Positions 44,274-55,263 of a stretch of 64,000 nt of DNA are shown here, piece by piece. The translations under genes and the position numbers were made by a program. Below the pieces are notes generated by a model. The model saw nothing but the letters and a program-made list of their open reading frames with translations. It was not told where the DNA came from and searched no databases. This DNA comes from Zhengella mangrovi (GTDB lineage Bacteria > Pseudomonadota > Alphaproteobacteria > Rhizobiales > Rhizobiaceae): NCBI RefSeq assembly GCF_002727065.1, contig NZ_PDVP01000005.1, forward strand, positions 124,001-188,000, written 5' to 3'. Every line of letters begins with the position of its first letter. Position 1 is the stretch's first letter.

Positions 44274-46550
44274 TCAGCCGGCGATGCGCGAGAAGTCGGC
44301 CACCTGGCCGGTCGCCCGGCGGATGCGGGCGAGAAGCGCAAGCCGGTTGGCGCGCACCGCGTCCTTGTCGGCGTTCACCAGCACGGCTTCGAAGAAGGCA
44401 TCGACCGGCTGGCGCAACTGCGCCAGTGCCGCCAGCGCCTTGGCATAGTCCTCTGCGGCGATGGCCTGGGCGGCAAAGTGCTCCGCCTCTTCCAGGCTGT
44501 CGAAGAGGGCCCGTTCCTCGTCGGTCTCGAACAGCGCGGGATCGACCGTATCGCCGATGACCGTGCCCTTCTTCTCCTCCGCGGCCAGGATGTTAGCCGC
44601 GCGCTTGGTGCCGGCCAGCAGGTTGGTGCCGTCCTCGCTGCCGAGGAAGGCCGACAGCGCTTCGACGCGGCGGATGACCAGCAGCAGGTCGTCGCTGTCC
44701 GGCGAGATCACGGCGTCGATCAGGTCGTGCCGGGCGCCGGCATCCTTCAGGTAGACCTTGAGCCGGTCGTGGAAGAAGGCCAGCAGGTCCGCGACGATGA
44801 TGGACGCGTCGTTGGCGGCGGCGACATGCACCAGGTCGTTGACCCAGGCGTGCTCGAAGTTCTCCGCCACGCGCTGCCCGTGCGGCACGTAGGTTTCGAT
44901 CAGGTAGTCGCGGAAGGTCTCGTCGCCGAAGGCCCGGTCCGTCAGCAGGCGTGCGAGGTGCGCGCCGCCCTGCGCGGCGATGCCGATCCGCACGCCGTTT
45001 TCCGCCACGATGCGGATGACGCCGAGCGCGGCACGGCGCAGCGCGTAGGGGTCCTTCGAGCCGGTCGGCTTCTCGTCGATGGCCCAGAAACCAGTCAGCG
45101 TGTCCAGCTTGTCGGCCAGCGCCACGGCGATGGAAACCGGCGCGGACGGCACGGCGTCGGACGGCCCTTGCGGCCGGTAATGGTCCTCGATGGCGGCTGC
45201 CACCGCCTCGTCTTCGCCCTGCAGCAGGGCATAGGTGCGGCCCATCGCGCCCTGTACCTCGGGGAATTCCTGCACCACTTCGGTCTGAAGGTCGGCCTTG
45301 GCGAGAAGCGCGGCGCGGCGCGCCATCGCCGCATCGGCGCCGACGACCGGGGCCAGATCCCCGGCCAGCGCAGCAATGCGGGCCACCCGGTCGCCCTGGC
45401 TGCCGAGCCTGGCATGGAAGGTGACGTCGAGATGGTCGAGGCGCGCCATGCGCTGGTCGAGCGGCTTGGCGAGGTCGAGGTCGAACTTGTCGGCGCTGCC
45501 CTTCAGGTCGGCGAGGTCGGGCAGGTTGGCCTGGTCGGTGTGCCAGAAGTAGAGCGCGTCCGACAAGCGCGCACGCACCACCTTGCCATTGCCGTAGGCG
45601 ATTTCCTTGCCGCCGTCCTTCGCCTCGATGTTGGCCACCAGGATGAAGCGGTTGGACAGCCGCCCGTCGCGCCGGGTCACGAAGCATTTCTGGTTGGTCT
45701 TGATTGTCAGGCGGGTGACGTCATCGGGAATGTCGAGAAACTCCTCCTCGAATTCCCCCATCAGCACCACCGGCCATTCGACGAGGCCGGAGACTTCCTC
45801 TGCCAGGCCCTCGTCCTCGACCAGCTCGAGCCCGTTGGCAAACGCCAGGTTGCGCGCGTCGTTCAGAATGATCTGCTTGCGCCGCTCGGCGTCGAGAATC
45901 ACTTTGGCCTGTTCCAGCCCGGCGATGTAGTCGTCGAAGCGCCGCACCTCTAAGGCGTCGGGCGCATGGAAGCGGTGGCCGCGGGTCACGTTGCCCGACC
46001 GGATGCCGTCGACCTCGAAATCGACGACGCGCGTCTCCTCGGTTTCCGGCCCGAAGGTGCACAGGATCGACTGCAGCGGGCGCACCCAGCGCAACGAGCC
46101 CGGCTCGGCCGAGGCCTTGCCCCAGCGCATGGATTTCGGCCACGGGAAACCGCGGATGATCGCGGGCATGACGTCGGCGACGATGGCCTCGGCATCCCGC
46201 CCCGGCGTTTCGATCACCGCGACGTAGAAATCGCCCTTCTTGGGATCGCTGCGCACCTCGGCCGCCTCGATGGAGGTGAGGCCGGCGCCGCGCAGGAAGC
46301 CCTCGATCGCCTTTTCCGGTGCATCGGTACGCGGCCCCTTGCGCTCTTCGCGGATGTCCCGGGAGCGCGCGGTCAGGCCGCGGATATCGAGCGAGAGCCG
46401 TCGCGGCGTCCAGTACTCTGTCGCCGCGTCATAGGTCAGGCCCGCCTCGACCAGCGCGTCGGTGACCAGCTTTTTCAGGTCGCCGGCAGCCTTGCGCTGC
46501 ATGCGGGCCGGGATTTCCTCGGAGCGGAGTTCAAGCAGAAGATCGGGCAT
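44274..46550 (-). CDS. glyS: glycyl-tRNA synthetase beta subunit
   Basis: GlyS is the large tRNA-binding subunit of the bacterial alpha2-beta2 glycyl-tRNA synthetase. The 758-residue protein starts [19 protein letters not shown], a conserved beginning, and has FRRGLT-like [25 protein letters not shown]-like [12 protein letters not shown], and HDDV-type [15 protein letters not shown] in the middle. It ends with a DALR-like anticodon domain. GAGGAG precedes the ATG at 46550. Unlike usual, glyQ is not adjacent: a fasciclin and a DUF559 gene lie between, over 1.7 kb. Confidence 0.96.
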   Translation of the reverse strand: MPDLLLELRSEEIPARMQRKAAGDLKKLVTDALVEAGLTYDAATEYWTPRRLSLDIRGLTARSRDIREERKGPRTDAPEKAIEGFLRGAGLTSIEAAEVRSDPKKGDFYVAVIETPGRDAEAIVADVMPAIIRGFPWPKSMRWGKASAEPGSLRWVRPLQSILCTFGPETEETRVVDFEVDGIRSGNVTRGHRFHAPDALEVRRFDDYIAGLEQAKVILDAERRKQIILNDARNLAFANGLELVEDEGLAEEVSGLVEWPVVLMGEFEEEFLDIPDDVTRLTIKTNQKCFVTRRDGRLSNRFILVANIEAKDGGKEIAYGNGKVVRARLSDALYFWHTDQANLPDLADLKGSADKFDLDLAKPLDQRMARLDHLDVTFHARLGSQGDRVARIAALAGDLAPVVGADAAMARRAALLAKADLQTEVVQEFPEVQGAMGRTYALLQGEDEAVAAAIEDHYRPQGPSDAVPSAPVSIAVALADKLDTLTGFWAIDEKPTGSKDPYALRRAALGVIRIVAENGVRIGIAAQGGAHLARLLTDRAFGDETFRDYLIETYVPHGQRVAENFEHAWVNDLVHVAAANDASIIVADLLAFFHDRLKVYLKDAGARHDLIDAVISPDSDDLLLVIRRVEALSAFLGSEDGTNLLAGTKRAANILAAEEKKGTVIGDTVDPALFETDEERALFDSLEEAEHFAAQAIAAEDYAKALAALAQLRQPVDAFFEAVLVNADKDAVRANRLALLARIRRATGQVADFSRIAG

Positions 46551-46559
46551 CAAGGGCTC

Positions 46560-46676
46560 CTCACCCTCCCCTTGATGGGGAGGGTCGGCGCAGTAGCGCC
46601 GGGGTGGGGTGATCAATTGCGCACACCCCCACCCGCGCCTTTGGCGCGACCTCCCCCATCGAGGGGGAGGTGGGAG
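46560..46676. repeat. two palindromic repeat elements in inverted orientation
   Basis: Element A (46560-46612) has a hairpin CCCTCCCC-TTGAT-GGGGAGGG, a second CGGCGC-AGTA-GCGCCG, and a tail GGGGTGGGGTG. Element B (46623-46676) read on the minus strand has the same three parts: CCTCCCCCTCGATGGGGGAGG, CGCGCC-AAA-GGCGCG, GGGTGGGGGTG. They are thus diverged copies of one family, facing each other. From memory, similar elements are dispersed in Rhizobiales genomes. The DUF559 gene ends in B; A fills the gap to glyS. Confidence 0.75.
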
Positions 46677-47023
46677 CGCGCGTCCTCGACGGCGGAATAA
46701 ATCGTATCGAGGACGGAATCCAGTTCATAATTGATATCGTGGGTCCAAAATCTCAAAACCCGGTACCCTTGCGCGCGAAGCCAGGCGTCGCGCTTGCGAT
46801 CATGAATCTGCTGAGCCGAGCTGCCATGGTGGAAGCCATCGATCTCGATCACGATGCGCAACCGGTGCGAAGCGAAATCCGGACAATAGGGGCCGATGGG
46901 AGCCTGTCGGCGAAAATGCGTCCCTTCGAGCGGTATGCGCCACAGGTGCCGCCAGAGCCGCCGCTCCATGTCCTGCAGAGACGTTCTTAGTTTCCGGGCA
47001 GATTGGATGCGAAATCGTTTCAT
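46613..47023 (-). CDS. DUF559 (Vsr-like) endonuclease domain protein
   Basis: The 136-residue protein is a DUF559 domain, related to the Vsr very-short-patch repair nuclease and restriction enzyme-like folds. It shows [20 protein letters not shown] and [11 protein letters not shown] with the acidic PD-(D/E)xK-like residues, then [20 protein letters not shown]. The last 20 residues (after the domain) are encoded by a palindromic repeat, giving a Pro/Gly-rich tail. It lies between glyS and a fasciclin gene, a place not typical for the glyQS pair. Whether it nicks DNA or acts in repair is unknown. Confidence 0.82.
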   Translation of the reverse strand: MKRFRIQSARKLRTSLQDMERRLWRHLWRIPLEGTHFRRQAPIGPYCPDFASHRLRIVIEIDGFHHGSSAQQIHDRKRDAWLRAQGYRVLRFWTHDINYELDSVLDTIYSAVEDARSHLPLDGGGRAKGAGGGVRN

Positions 47024-47073
47024 GCACGGTAAAATTGCATGGCATGCCGGTCTTGTCACCCGCCCGGCCAATG

Positions 47074-47101
47074 AAAAAGGGCGCGCCACAAGGGCGCGCC
47101 C
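47074..47101 (-). terminator. rho-independent terminator after the fasciclin gene
   Basis: On the minus strand GGGCGCGCC pairs with GGCGCGCCC around a five-base loop and is followed by TTTTT. It lies 35 bp beyond the fasciclin stop. Confidence 0.85.
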
Positions 47102-47137
47102 CGTCCTGCCACGGACATACAGAGGAGAGGGTTCGGA

Positions 47138-47620
47138 TCAGTCCTGCGGCAGGATGACGGAATCGATGACGTGGATGACGCCGTTGTCGGCGGCCACGTC
47201 GGCCGCGACGACCTTCGCGCCGTCGACCATCACGCCGTCGGCACCCTTCGTGACCTCGATGGTCGTGTCGCCGCTGTCCTTCAGCGTGGCGACCTCGGTT
47301 GTGCCGTCGGCGATGTCACCGGACATGATCTTCGATCCGACGACGTGGTACTTCAGGATCGCGGCCAGCTTGTCCTTGTTCTCAGGCTTCAGCAGGCTTT
47401 CGACGGTCCCTTCGGGCAGCTTGGCGAAGGCTTCGTCGGTCGGCGCGAACACGGTCAGGTTGTCACCGGTGGCCAGGGCATCGGCGAGGCCGGCGGCCTT
47501 GGCGGCGGCAAGCAGCGTGTTGAACGTGCCGGCCGACTGGGCCGTCTCGACGATGTTCGACGCCGAGGCCGGAACGGCCATGGCGAGGGCAAAGGCGGAT
47601 GCGAGTGCGATCTTGCGCAT
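47138..47620 (-). CDS. secreted fasciclin (FAS1) domain protein
   Basis: The 160-residue product has a Sec signal ([20 protein letters not shown]) and a single FAS1 domain. The family's H1 box appears as [17 protein letters not shown] near residue 55 and its H2 box as [12 protein letters not shown] at the very end. [13 protein letters not shown] lies between them. FAS1 proteins are adhesins or small-ligand binders at the cell surface. It is monocistronic, with a strong terminator downstream, and separates glyS from glyQ together with the DUF559 gene. Confidence 0.93.
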   Translation of the reverse strand: MRKIALASAFALAMAVPASASNIVETAQSAGTFNTLLAAAKAAGLADALATGDNLTVFAPTDEAFAKLPEGTVESLLKPENKDKLAAILKYHVVGSKIMSGDIADGTTEVATLKDSGDTTIEVTKGADGVMVDGAKVVAADVAADNGVIHVIDSVILPQD

Positions 47621-48041
47621 GTTGAAGTCTCCCGTTGATCACTGTGGAACCGGCGGCTCTGGACAGGGGCAGCGCCCGATCGCCGGTAACAGGGTCTGTT
47701 TGCGTCCTGTCGCGGAATTTCACGCAGCGTCGCGTCAGCCGGTTCAGTCAAAACCGGGCGCCCGGTTTTCCTTCACACCTGCGTGAGCGCGGTGATCCGT
47801 CCGGCGTATGCCACAACCGGCGCGGCACCCGAAAACGCCATGCCCGCCGTGAACCTCAGGGCTTCCCCGCCACGCGCATGACCAAGCCTGCCCCGCCGCC
47901 TGAATGCCGGCTGAACGTCCCCATCAGCATCGGTTCAACGGGAGTGCGGCAGTCTGCCTGACATGCCGGGCAGATCCATCGGGAAACAGGGCCGGTTCGG
48001 CATTCGCGATTGACCCAACAACAACCGCCCGCGAGGCTGCC
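47621..48041. other. intergenic region with a 20-bp perfect palindrome (47750-47769)
   Basis: This 421-bp stretch between the fasciclin start and a small plus-strand gene shows no convincing gene. The only marked feature is AAAACCGG-GCGC-CCGGTTTT, a perfect palindrome that as RNA makes an eight-base stem with a U4 end on either strand. It could be a bidirectional terminator or a protein-binding site 130 bp upstream of the fasciclin gene. Confidence 0.4.
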
Positions 48042-48206
48042 ATGACCGTCACGACCCTCCTTCACACGATGCTCCTGGCCGCCGCGATCAACAGCCATTT
48101 TGCCGCGCAGGCGATCCACATGGCGGGCACCCGCCGCGCCGTGGAAACGGCCTGCAAGGAACCGCACAAACCGGTGCGGATGGTGCAGGTGTTCGTCCTG
48201 GCGTGA
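48042..48206 (+). CDS. possible microprotein, 54 aa
   Basis: A short reading frame begins at ATG 48042 with GAGG five bases upstream. Residues 1-18 (MTVTTLLHTMLLAAAINS) are mildly hydrophobic, and the rest is basic (GTRRAVETACKEPHKPVRMV). I recognise no family. It ends 12 bp before the convergent glyQ stop. Codon composition is compatible with coding, but the evidence is thin. Confidence 0.35.
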   Translation: MTVTTLLHTMLLAAAINSHFAAQAIHMAGTRRAVETACKEPHKPVRMVQVFVLA

Positions 48207-48218
48207 TGGATTGGCCGG

Positions 48219-49166
48219 TCAGGCCGCAGCCGTCTCTTTCAGCGATGCGCCGCCGGCCTCGGTCAGCAGGAAGGCCTCGCCGCACTGGCGGGCAAGGTTG
48301 CGCACCCGCAGGATATAGCTCTGCCGCTCGGTCACCGAGATCACGCCGCGGGCATCCAGCAGGTTGAAGACGTGGGAAGCCTTGATGCACTGGTCATAAG
48401 CCGGCAGCACGCAGGTGTGCAGGTGTCCGGGAGCCTGCGGCGCACCGGCCTTCAGCAGCGCCTCGCATTCCTTTTCCGCGTCGATGAAATGCTGGTGCAG
48501 CATCGACGTGTTGGCGTGCTCGAAATTGTAGCGGGAATATTCCTGCTCGGCCTGCAGGAACACGTCGCCATAGGACACCTTCTCCGTACCCTCGCGGCCG
48601 TTGAAGTTCAGGTCGTAGACATTGTCGACACCCTGCACGTACATCGCGATGCGCTCCAGCCCGTAGGTCAGTTCGCCGGCCACCGGCGCGCATTCGATGC
48701 CGCAGACCTGCTGGAAATAGGTGAACTGCGACACTTCCATGCCGTCGCACCAGCATTCCCAGCCCAGGCCCCAGGCGCCCAGCGTCGGGCTTTCCCAATC
48801 GTCCTCGACGAAGCGGATGTCGTGCGTCAGCGGATCCAGGCCGATGGCCTCCAGCGAGCCGAGGTAGAGTTCCTGCAGGTTGGACGGGTTCGGCTTCAGG
48901 ATCACCTGGTACTGGTAGTAGTGCTGCAGGCGGTTCGGGTTTTCGCCGTAACGACCGTCCTTCGGCCGGCGCGACGGCTGCACGTAGGCCGCGTTCCAGG
49001 GCTTCGGGCCGAGCGAGCGCAGCGTGGTCGCCGGGTGGAACGTGCCCGCGCCCACTTCCATGTCATAGGGCTGCAGGATGGCGCAGCCGTAGTCGGCCCA
49101 GTAGTTGTGCAGGGTCAGGATCAGTCCCTGGAAGGACCGTTGCGGGCTCATGTGTTCGGCGGTCAT
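48219..49166 (-). CDS. glyQ: glycyl-tRNA synthetase alpha subunit
   Basis: GlyQ carries the catalytic site of the tetrameric glycyl-tRNA synthetase and makes glycyl-adenylate. The 315-residue protein has the typical start [59 protein letters not shown] and the [18 protein letters not shown] segment of the class II core. Length is normal. It is transcribed in the same direction as glyS, 1.67 kb upstream of it, and needs it to form the enzyme. Confidence 0.97.
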   Translation of the reverse strand: MTAEHMSPQRSFQGLILTLHNYWADYGCAILQPYDMEVGAGTFHPATTLRSLGPKPWNAAYVQPSRRPKDGRYGENPNRLQHYYQYQVILKPNPSNLQELYLGSLEAIGLDPLTHDIRFVEDDWESPTLGAWGLGWECWCDGMEVSQFTYFQQVCGIECAPVAGELTYGLERIAMYVQGVDNVYDLNFNGREGTEKVSYGDVFLQAEQEYSRYNFEHANTSMLHQHFIDAEKECEALLKAGAPQAPGHLHTCVLPAYDQCIKASHVFNLLDARGVISVTERQSYILRVRNLARQCGEAFLLTEAGGASLKETAAA

Positions 49167-49348
49167 GGCGGCCTTGCCTGTCTGGAAGCGTGTACTGCCG
49201 CTGATTAGCGCCGCAGGGCGACCCCGGTCAAGGCGCGACCGCTGATCGGCGGCTTTTGCGCGAAATGTAAACTCCGGAACGGACCGGGCTTGAATTCTCT
49301 GCTAGGAACGCCACAAATCGCCTGCAAGGAACTTGTCCGGAGGAACCC

Positions 49349-51118
49349 ATGTATCGCAGCCCCGTCGCGGAAATCGCCTTCACGCTCAAGTATGTTGCCG
49401 GTGTCGGCAAGGCCATGGAGGAAGCCAGGCTGGGCGACCTGTCGGAAGACCTGCTCGACGCCATCCTCGAGGAAGCGGGCAAGTTCGCCTCCGAGGAGAT
49501 CGCGCCGCTCTACAAGGTCGGCGATACCCAGGGCTGCACGCTCGCCGATGGCGTGGTGACGCTGCCCGACGGCTGGGCCGACCTCTACCGCCGCTGGGCC
49601 GCCGGCGGCTGGAACGCCATTTCCGGCCCCGTCGATTTCGGCGGCCAGGGCCTGCCGGTCTCGCTCAACACCGCCACGCAGGAAATGTGGAACTCGGCCT
49701 CCATGGGCTTTGCGCTCGGTCCGATGCTGACCATGGGCGCCATCGAGGCGCTGGAGGCGCATGGTACCGACGACCTGAAGGCGAAATTCCTGGAAAAGCT
49801 GGTTTCCGGTGAATGGACCGGCACGATGAACCTGACCGAGCCGCAGGCGGGTTCCGACCTGAACGCCCTGCGCGCCCGCGCCGAACCGGCCGGTGACGGC
49901 ACCTACCGCATTTTCGGCCAGAAGATCTTCATCACCTGGGGCGAGCACGACGCGGCGGACAACATCGTCCACCTCGTGCTGGCGCGCTTGCCCGACGCGC
50001 CGGCCGGCACGCGCGGCATTTCGCTCTTCCTGGTGCCGAAATTCCTTGTCAACGACGACGGCAGCCTCGGCGCGCGCAACGATGCCATCTGCCATTCCAT
50101 CGAACACAAGCTGGGCATCCACGGTTCGCCCACGTGCACCATGATCTACGGCGACGGCAAGCACGGCCAGACGCCCGGCGCCATCGGCTACCTGATCGGC
50201 GAGGAGAACCGCGGTCTCGCCTGCATGTTCACCATGATGAACAACGCCCGCCTGAATGTCGGCATCCAGGGCGTGTCAGTGGCCGAGGCAGCCTACCAGC
50301 ATGCGCTGGCCTACGCACTGGACCGCAAGCAGGGCAAGGCTGCCGGCTACGAAGGCGAAGGCATGGCGCCCATCATTCACCACGCCGACATCCGCCGCAC
50401 GCTGCTGACCATGAAGGCGCTGACCCGGGCGGCCCGCGCCATCTGCTACAATTGCGCCCATGCCATCGACATGGGCCGCGCTGGTGGCGATGAAGCAGCC
50501 CATTGGCGCGACCGCGCAGGTCTGCTCACCCCGGTGGCCAAGGCGTTTTCGACCGATATCGGCGTGGAGGTCGCGTCCATGGGCATCCAGGTCCATGGCG
50601 GCATGGGCTTCATCGAGGAGACGGGAGCGGCCGCCTACCTGCGCGACGCGCGCATCGCGCCGATCTACGAGGGCACCAACGGCATCCAGGCGATCGACCT
50701 CGTCACCCGCAAGCTGCCGCTGGGCGGTGGTGAGCAGGTGCATGGCTATATCGCCGAACTGCGCGGCGATGCCGAGGCGGCCCGGGCCTCCAACGATCCG
50801 GAACTGGGCGAGACCGGCGCGCGCCTCGATGCCGCGCTCGACGATCTCGACGGCGCGACCCGCTTCCTGCAGGACGCCCTCTCCGGCGGGCGCATGGAAG
50901 AAGCGCTGGCGGCCGCCACGCCCTACCTGCGCCTGTTCGGCTTGGCCGCCGGTGGCTGCTACCTCGCCCGCGCCGCGGCCAATGGCCAGGGCGAGGGCCG
51001 CGCCGCACTGGCCCGCTTCTTCGCCGAGAACCTCGTCGGGGAAACGTCCGCGCTGAAGGACCGCGTGATGGCCGGCGCCGCCAGCCTCGAGGCGGCCTCC
51101 GCTGCGCTGATGGCGTAA
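49349..51118 (+). CDS. acyl-CoA dehydrogenase, 590-residue (DmdC-like) class
   Basis: This 589-residue FAD enzyme oxidises an acyl-CoA to the 2-enoyl-CoA. It has the short N-terminal stretch MYRSPVAEIAFTLKYV, TMNLTEPQAGSDLNALRARA (FAD/substrate region), the catalytic glutamate region IAPIYEGTNGIQAIDL near residue 440, and a C-terminal acetyl-CoA dehydrogenase-like domain. This long class includes DmdC, which oxidises methylmercaptopropionyl-CoA, but also medium- and long-chain enzymes. TTGTCCGGAGGAA precedes the ATG. It begins a run with a crotonase-fold isomerase and a divergently placed acyl-CoA ligase. Confidence 0.92.
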   Translation: MYRSPVAEIAFTLKYVAGVGKAMEEARLGDLSEDLLDAILEEAGKFASEEIAPLYKVGDTQGCTLADGVVTLPDGWADLYRRWAAGGWNAISGPVDFGGQGLPVSLNTATQEMWNSASMGFALGPMLTMGAIEALEAHGTDDLKAKFLEKLVSGEWTGTMNLTEPQAGSDLNALRARAEPAGDGTYRIFGQKIFITWGEHDAADNIVHLVLARLPDAPAGTRGISLFLVPKFLVNDDGSLGARNDAICHSIEHKLGIHGSPTCTMIYGDGKHGQTPGAIGYLIGEENRGLACMFTMMNNARLNVGIQGVSVAEAAYQHALAYALDRKQGKAAGYEGEGMAPIIHHADIRRTLLTMKALTRAARAICYNCAHAIDMGRAGGDEAAHWRDRAGLLTPVAKAFSTDIGVEVASMGIQVHGGMGFIEETGAAAYLRDARIAPIYEGTNGIQAIDLVTRKLPLGGGEQVHGYIAELRGDAEAARASNDPELGETGARLDAALDDLDGATRFLQDALSGGRMEEALAAATPYLRLFGLAAGGCYLARAAANGQGEGRAALARFFAENLVGETSALKDRVMAGAASLEAASAALMA

Positions 51119-51601
51119 CCGGCGCGGGGCCATTGTCCAGGGTCCCGGGTCACGGCCCGGTTTTACGGCCTGTGGTCCGGGGATCGCGAGAGGGCGACGG
51201 TCGTGGACCTGTGGGCATGTCCGCTTCGGGCATGCGTCGTGCCGGACTGCCCGCCGTTTCTCCGTCCTCATCCTTGGACGAGCAAACCGTCATTCTCTGC
51301 CCCGGTTGCCTGATCCGCCCAGTTGCTCCGCACATTTCGTTATCCCTGGGCTTGACCCGGATATCCATGCCGTGACCTTCCCCGGCATCTCTTCTCAGCA
51401 TCCGCGATCCGCGGCGTCCCGGCACGGGGCCTCGCCGCAAGGGCGAGGATGACGAAAGGGAGCTCGGCCTTCCTGCATCCTGGGACCCGCCCCGTCGTCG
51501 TATTCGCACACGTCAAATGCCCCTTACGTAAACGGAAATAATCCTTGCCCTTCGTTCGCGCATGGCCCAAACATGGGCGGGCACGAATGGGAGGAAACCG
51601 A
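51119..51601. repeat. 483-bp intergenic region with degenerate dispersed-repeat pieces
   Basis: No gene is visible. The stretch contains fragments such as GGCTTGACCCGGATATCCAT (51350-51369) and a later GCAAGGGCGAGGATGACGAAA (51437-51457). From memory, these resemble intergenic repeats of alphaproteobacteria built around GGCTTGACCCG and GAGGATGACG. Hairpins like CCCGGGTCACGGCCCGG occur at its start. It separates the dehydrogenase and isomerase genes, so they are probably not co-transcribed. Confidence 0.4.
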
Positions 51602-52354
51602 ATGAGCGATCACGTGATCGTCGGGCGCGATGGCCCGGTCATGACCATACGGATGAACCGGCCGGACAAGAAGAACGCGCTGACGCGGGCCATGTATGCC
51701 ACGATGGCCGCGGCGCTGACCGAATCCGACGAGGACCCGGAAATCCGCTGCCGCGTCATCATGGGCGTGCCCGGTGCTTTCACGTCCGGCAACGACCTGG
51801 CCGATTTCCTCGCCATTTCCATGGGCGGAGAGGGGGGCACGGAAGTTTACGACTTCCTCATGGCGCTGGCCACGGCGAGGAAGCCCGTCCTTTCGGCCGC
51901 TGACGGGATCGCGGTCGGCATCGGGACGACGATCCACTTCCATTGCGACCTGACCTTCGCCACGCCACGCACCGTCTTTCACACGCCTTTCGTCAGCCTC
52001 GGCCTGGTGCCGGAGGCCGGTTCCAGCCTGCTCGGCCCCGAGATCATGGGCCGCCAGCGCGCCTTCGCCATGCTTGGCATGAGCAAGGGGCTCCCGGCCG
52101 CGGAAGCCAGGGAGGCCGGCCTGATCTATGCCGTTGTCGGCGAGGATGACCTGGAGACGCGCACGATGGAGGCCGCGGCCGAGATCGCGGCCAAGCCGCC
52201 GGAAGCGCTGAAGATCGCCCGCGACCTGATGCTGGGCGACCGCACCGCGCTCGTCGAGCGCATCCGCGAGGAAGGCAAGCTCTTCCGCGAACGCCTGAAA
52301 TCCGAAGAGGCGAAGGCCGCCTTCATGGCCTTCATGAATCGCAAGAAGGCCTGA
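51602..52354 (+). CDS. enoyl-CoA isomerase-like crotonase (ECI2 type)
   Basis: The 250-residue crotonase-fold protein has the oxyanion segments VPGAFTSGNDLADF and ADGIAVGIGTTIHFHCDLTF. At the first hydratase glutamate position it has FHTPFVSLGL (Phe), and it has no glutamate in the next helix, but it carries VPEAGSSLLGPEIMG. In this the sequence resembles ECI2-type delta3,delta2-enoyl-CoA isomerases, which use the glutamate of the PEG/PEA motif, rather than hydratases. This would help oxidise unsaturated acyl chains. The start has GGGAGG upstream. It is convergent with an acyl-CoA ligase. Confidence 0.85.
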   Translation: MSDHVIVGRDGPVMTIRMNRPDKKNALTRAMYATMAAALTESDEDPEIRCRVIMGVPGAFTSGNDLADFLAISMGGEGGTEVYDFLMALATARKPVLSAADGIAVGIGTTIHFHCDLTFATPRTVFHTPFVSLGLVPEAGSSLLGPEIMGRQRAFAMLGMSKGLPAAEAREAGLIYAVVGEDDLETRTMEAAAEIAAKPPEALKIARDLMLGDRTALVERIREEGKLFRERLKSEEAKAAFMAFMNRKKA

Positions 52355-52363
52355 CCGGACGCG

Positions 52364-53941
<1,578 letters not shown>

Positions 53942-54067
53942 GGCAAGTCCTCCCGCTGGTGGCGCCGGCGGATCCTCCTCCCGACGGAACCACGGCGGAA
54001 GTGTTGCACGCGGGCCGGACACTGGCAAGGCGAGCCGCGACCGCCGGTCTCCCGTGCCCGGGCAGCC

Positions 54068-54691
54068 TTACGGATAAAGCCGTGCCTTCTCCCAGCCGCC
54101 CTTGCCGTCGGGCGTGAAGACCACCCGGTCGTGCAGCCGGAACGGCCGGTCGTGCCAGAACTCGATCTGCTGCGGGCGGATGCGGAAGCCCGACCAGTAG
54201 GCGGGGCGGGGAATCTCGCCGATGGCATATTTCGCCGTGTATTCGGCGACCGCCTTTTCCAGCGCGAACCGGCTCTCCAGCGGCCGCGACTGCTTCGAGG
54301 CCCAGGCGCCGATCCGGCTGCCCCGCGCCCGGGAGGCGTAATAGTCGTCGGCCTCCGCGTCGGACACGATCTCGACCGGGCCGCGCACACGCACCTGGCG
54401 GCGCAGGCTCTTCCAGTGGAAACACAGCGCGGCCTTGCGCGTGGCCAGGATCTCGCGGCCTTTCGCGCTCTCGAAATTGGTGTAGAAGACGAAGCCGTGG
54501 GCGTCGAAATCCTTCAGCAGCACCATGCGCACGTCCGGCAGGCCGTCCTCGTCCACGGTGGCCACCGCCATGGCGTTCGGATCGTTGATTTCCGATGCCT
54601 CGGCATCCTTTAGCCAATCTGAAAACAACTTCAGCGGTTCGTCCGCCAAAGTGAAGTCACCGGTTGTTAACCCTGTTTCGCCGATACTCAT
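54068..54691 (-). CDS. pdxH: pyridoxamine 5'-phosphate oxidase
   Basis: PdxH uses FMN to make pyridoxal phosphate. The 207-residue protein shows [20 protein letters not shown] and [19 protein letters not shown] near residues 40-80, [14 protein letters not shown], and the C-terminal [20 protein letters not shown] and RLHDRVVF, all hallmarks of the family. I chose the ATG at 54691, since the longer reading overlaps the promoter region of the divergent lipoprotein gene. Both genes are only 33 bp apart. Confidence 0.95.
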   Translation of the reverse strand: MSIGETGLTTGDFTLADEPLKLFSDWLKDAEASEINDPNAMAVATVDEDGLPDVRMVLLKDFDAHGFVFYTNFESAKGREILATRKAALCFHWKSLRRQVRVRGPVEIVSDAEADDYYASRARGSRIGAWASKQSRPLESRFALEKAVAEYTAKYAIGEIPRPAYWSGFRIRPQQIEFWHDRPFRLHDRVVFTPDGKGGWEKARLYP

Positions 54692-54723
54692 CGTCCAGTT
54701 GTCCAGGTTGTCCCGAAGGAGGG

Positions 54724-55176
54724 ATGGGGGTCTTGAGCCGCATTGCTTCGTATGAGTGCAAAGGGATAGTGCGCTTCGCCCGCATTGGCCAGTCACTTGC
54801 TGCAATGCTTTTCATCTCGCCGTTCGTCACCGCCTGTGCCTCCACCAACATCGTCGCGGAAGCGGAAGTCGACCGCTCCATCGTCACCTCCGCGACCACG
54901 CCCTCCGACGTGCTGAACACCGACGAGATGACGGTGCGCAATGCCGTCACCTCGGCCAACATCGACGAACTGTCCGGCAAGCCCATCCCCTGGGCCAACC
55001 GCGACACCGGCGCCAGCGGCACGATCACCGGCGTGACCGAGGTCAAGAACCGCAACGTCGTCTGCCGCCGCTTCGCCGGCACGATCGAGCGCTACGACGG
55101 CGTCTCCGTCATCCGAGGCGAAGCCTGCCTCGGAGACGACGGCGCCTGGTTCATGCGCAGCTTCGAGCGGTCCTGA
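54724..55176 (+). CDS. outer-membrane lipoprotein, RT0821/Lpp0805-like surface antigen
   Basis: The 150-residue protein has a hydrophobic signal ending in a lipobox ([12 protein letters not shown]), so the cysteine near residue 38 would be lipidated. The mature part has [21 protein letters not shown] and later [20 protein letters not shown], matching the small RT0821/Lpp0805 surface protein family with two conserved cysteines. The ribosome site GAAGGAGGG lies very close to the ATG at 54724; a TTG at 54733 has better spacing and may be the true start. It shares a short promoter region with pdxH. Confidence 0.8.
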   Translation: MGVLSRIASYECKGIVRFARIGQSLAAMLFISPFVTACASTNIVAEAEVDRSIVTSATTPSDVLNTDEMTVRNAVTSANIDELSGKPIPWANRDTGASGTITGVTEVKNRNVVCRRFAGTIERYDGVSVIRGEACLGDDGAWFMRSFERS

Positions 55177-55263
55177 CCGGGGAAAAATGTCGCGGGACTG
55201 GCACTTTGTGCCCCGCACCCCCATATCTGGTTCAACTGTTCACAAACCTGTGATGGATGGCCC

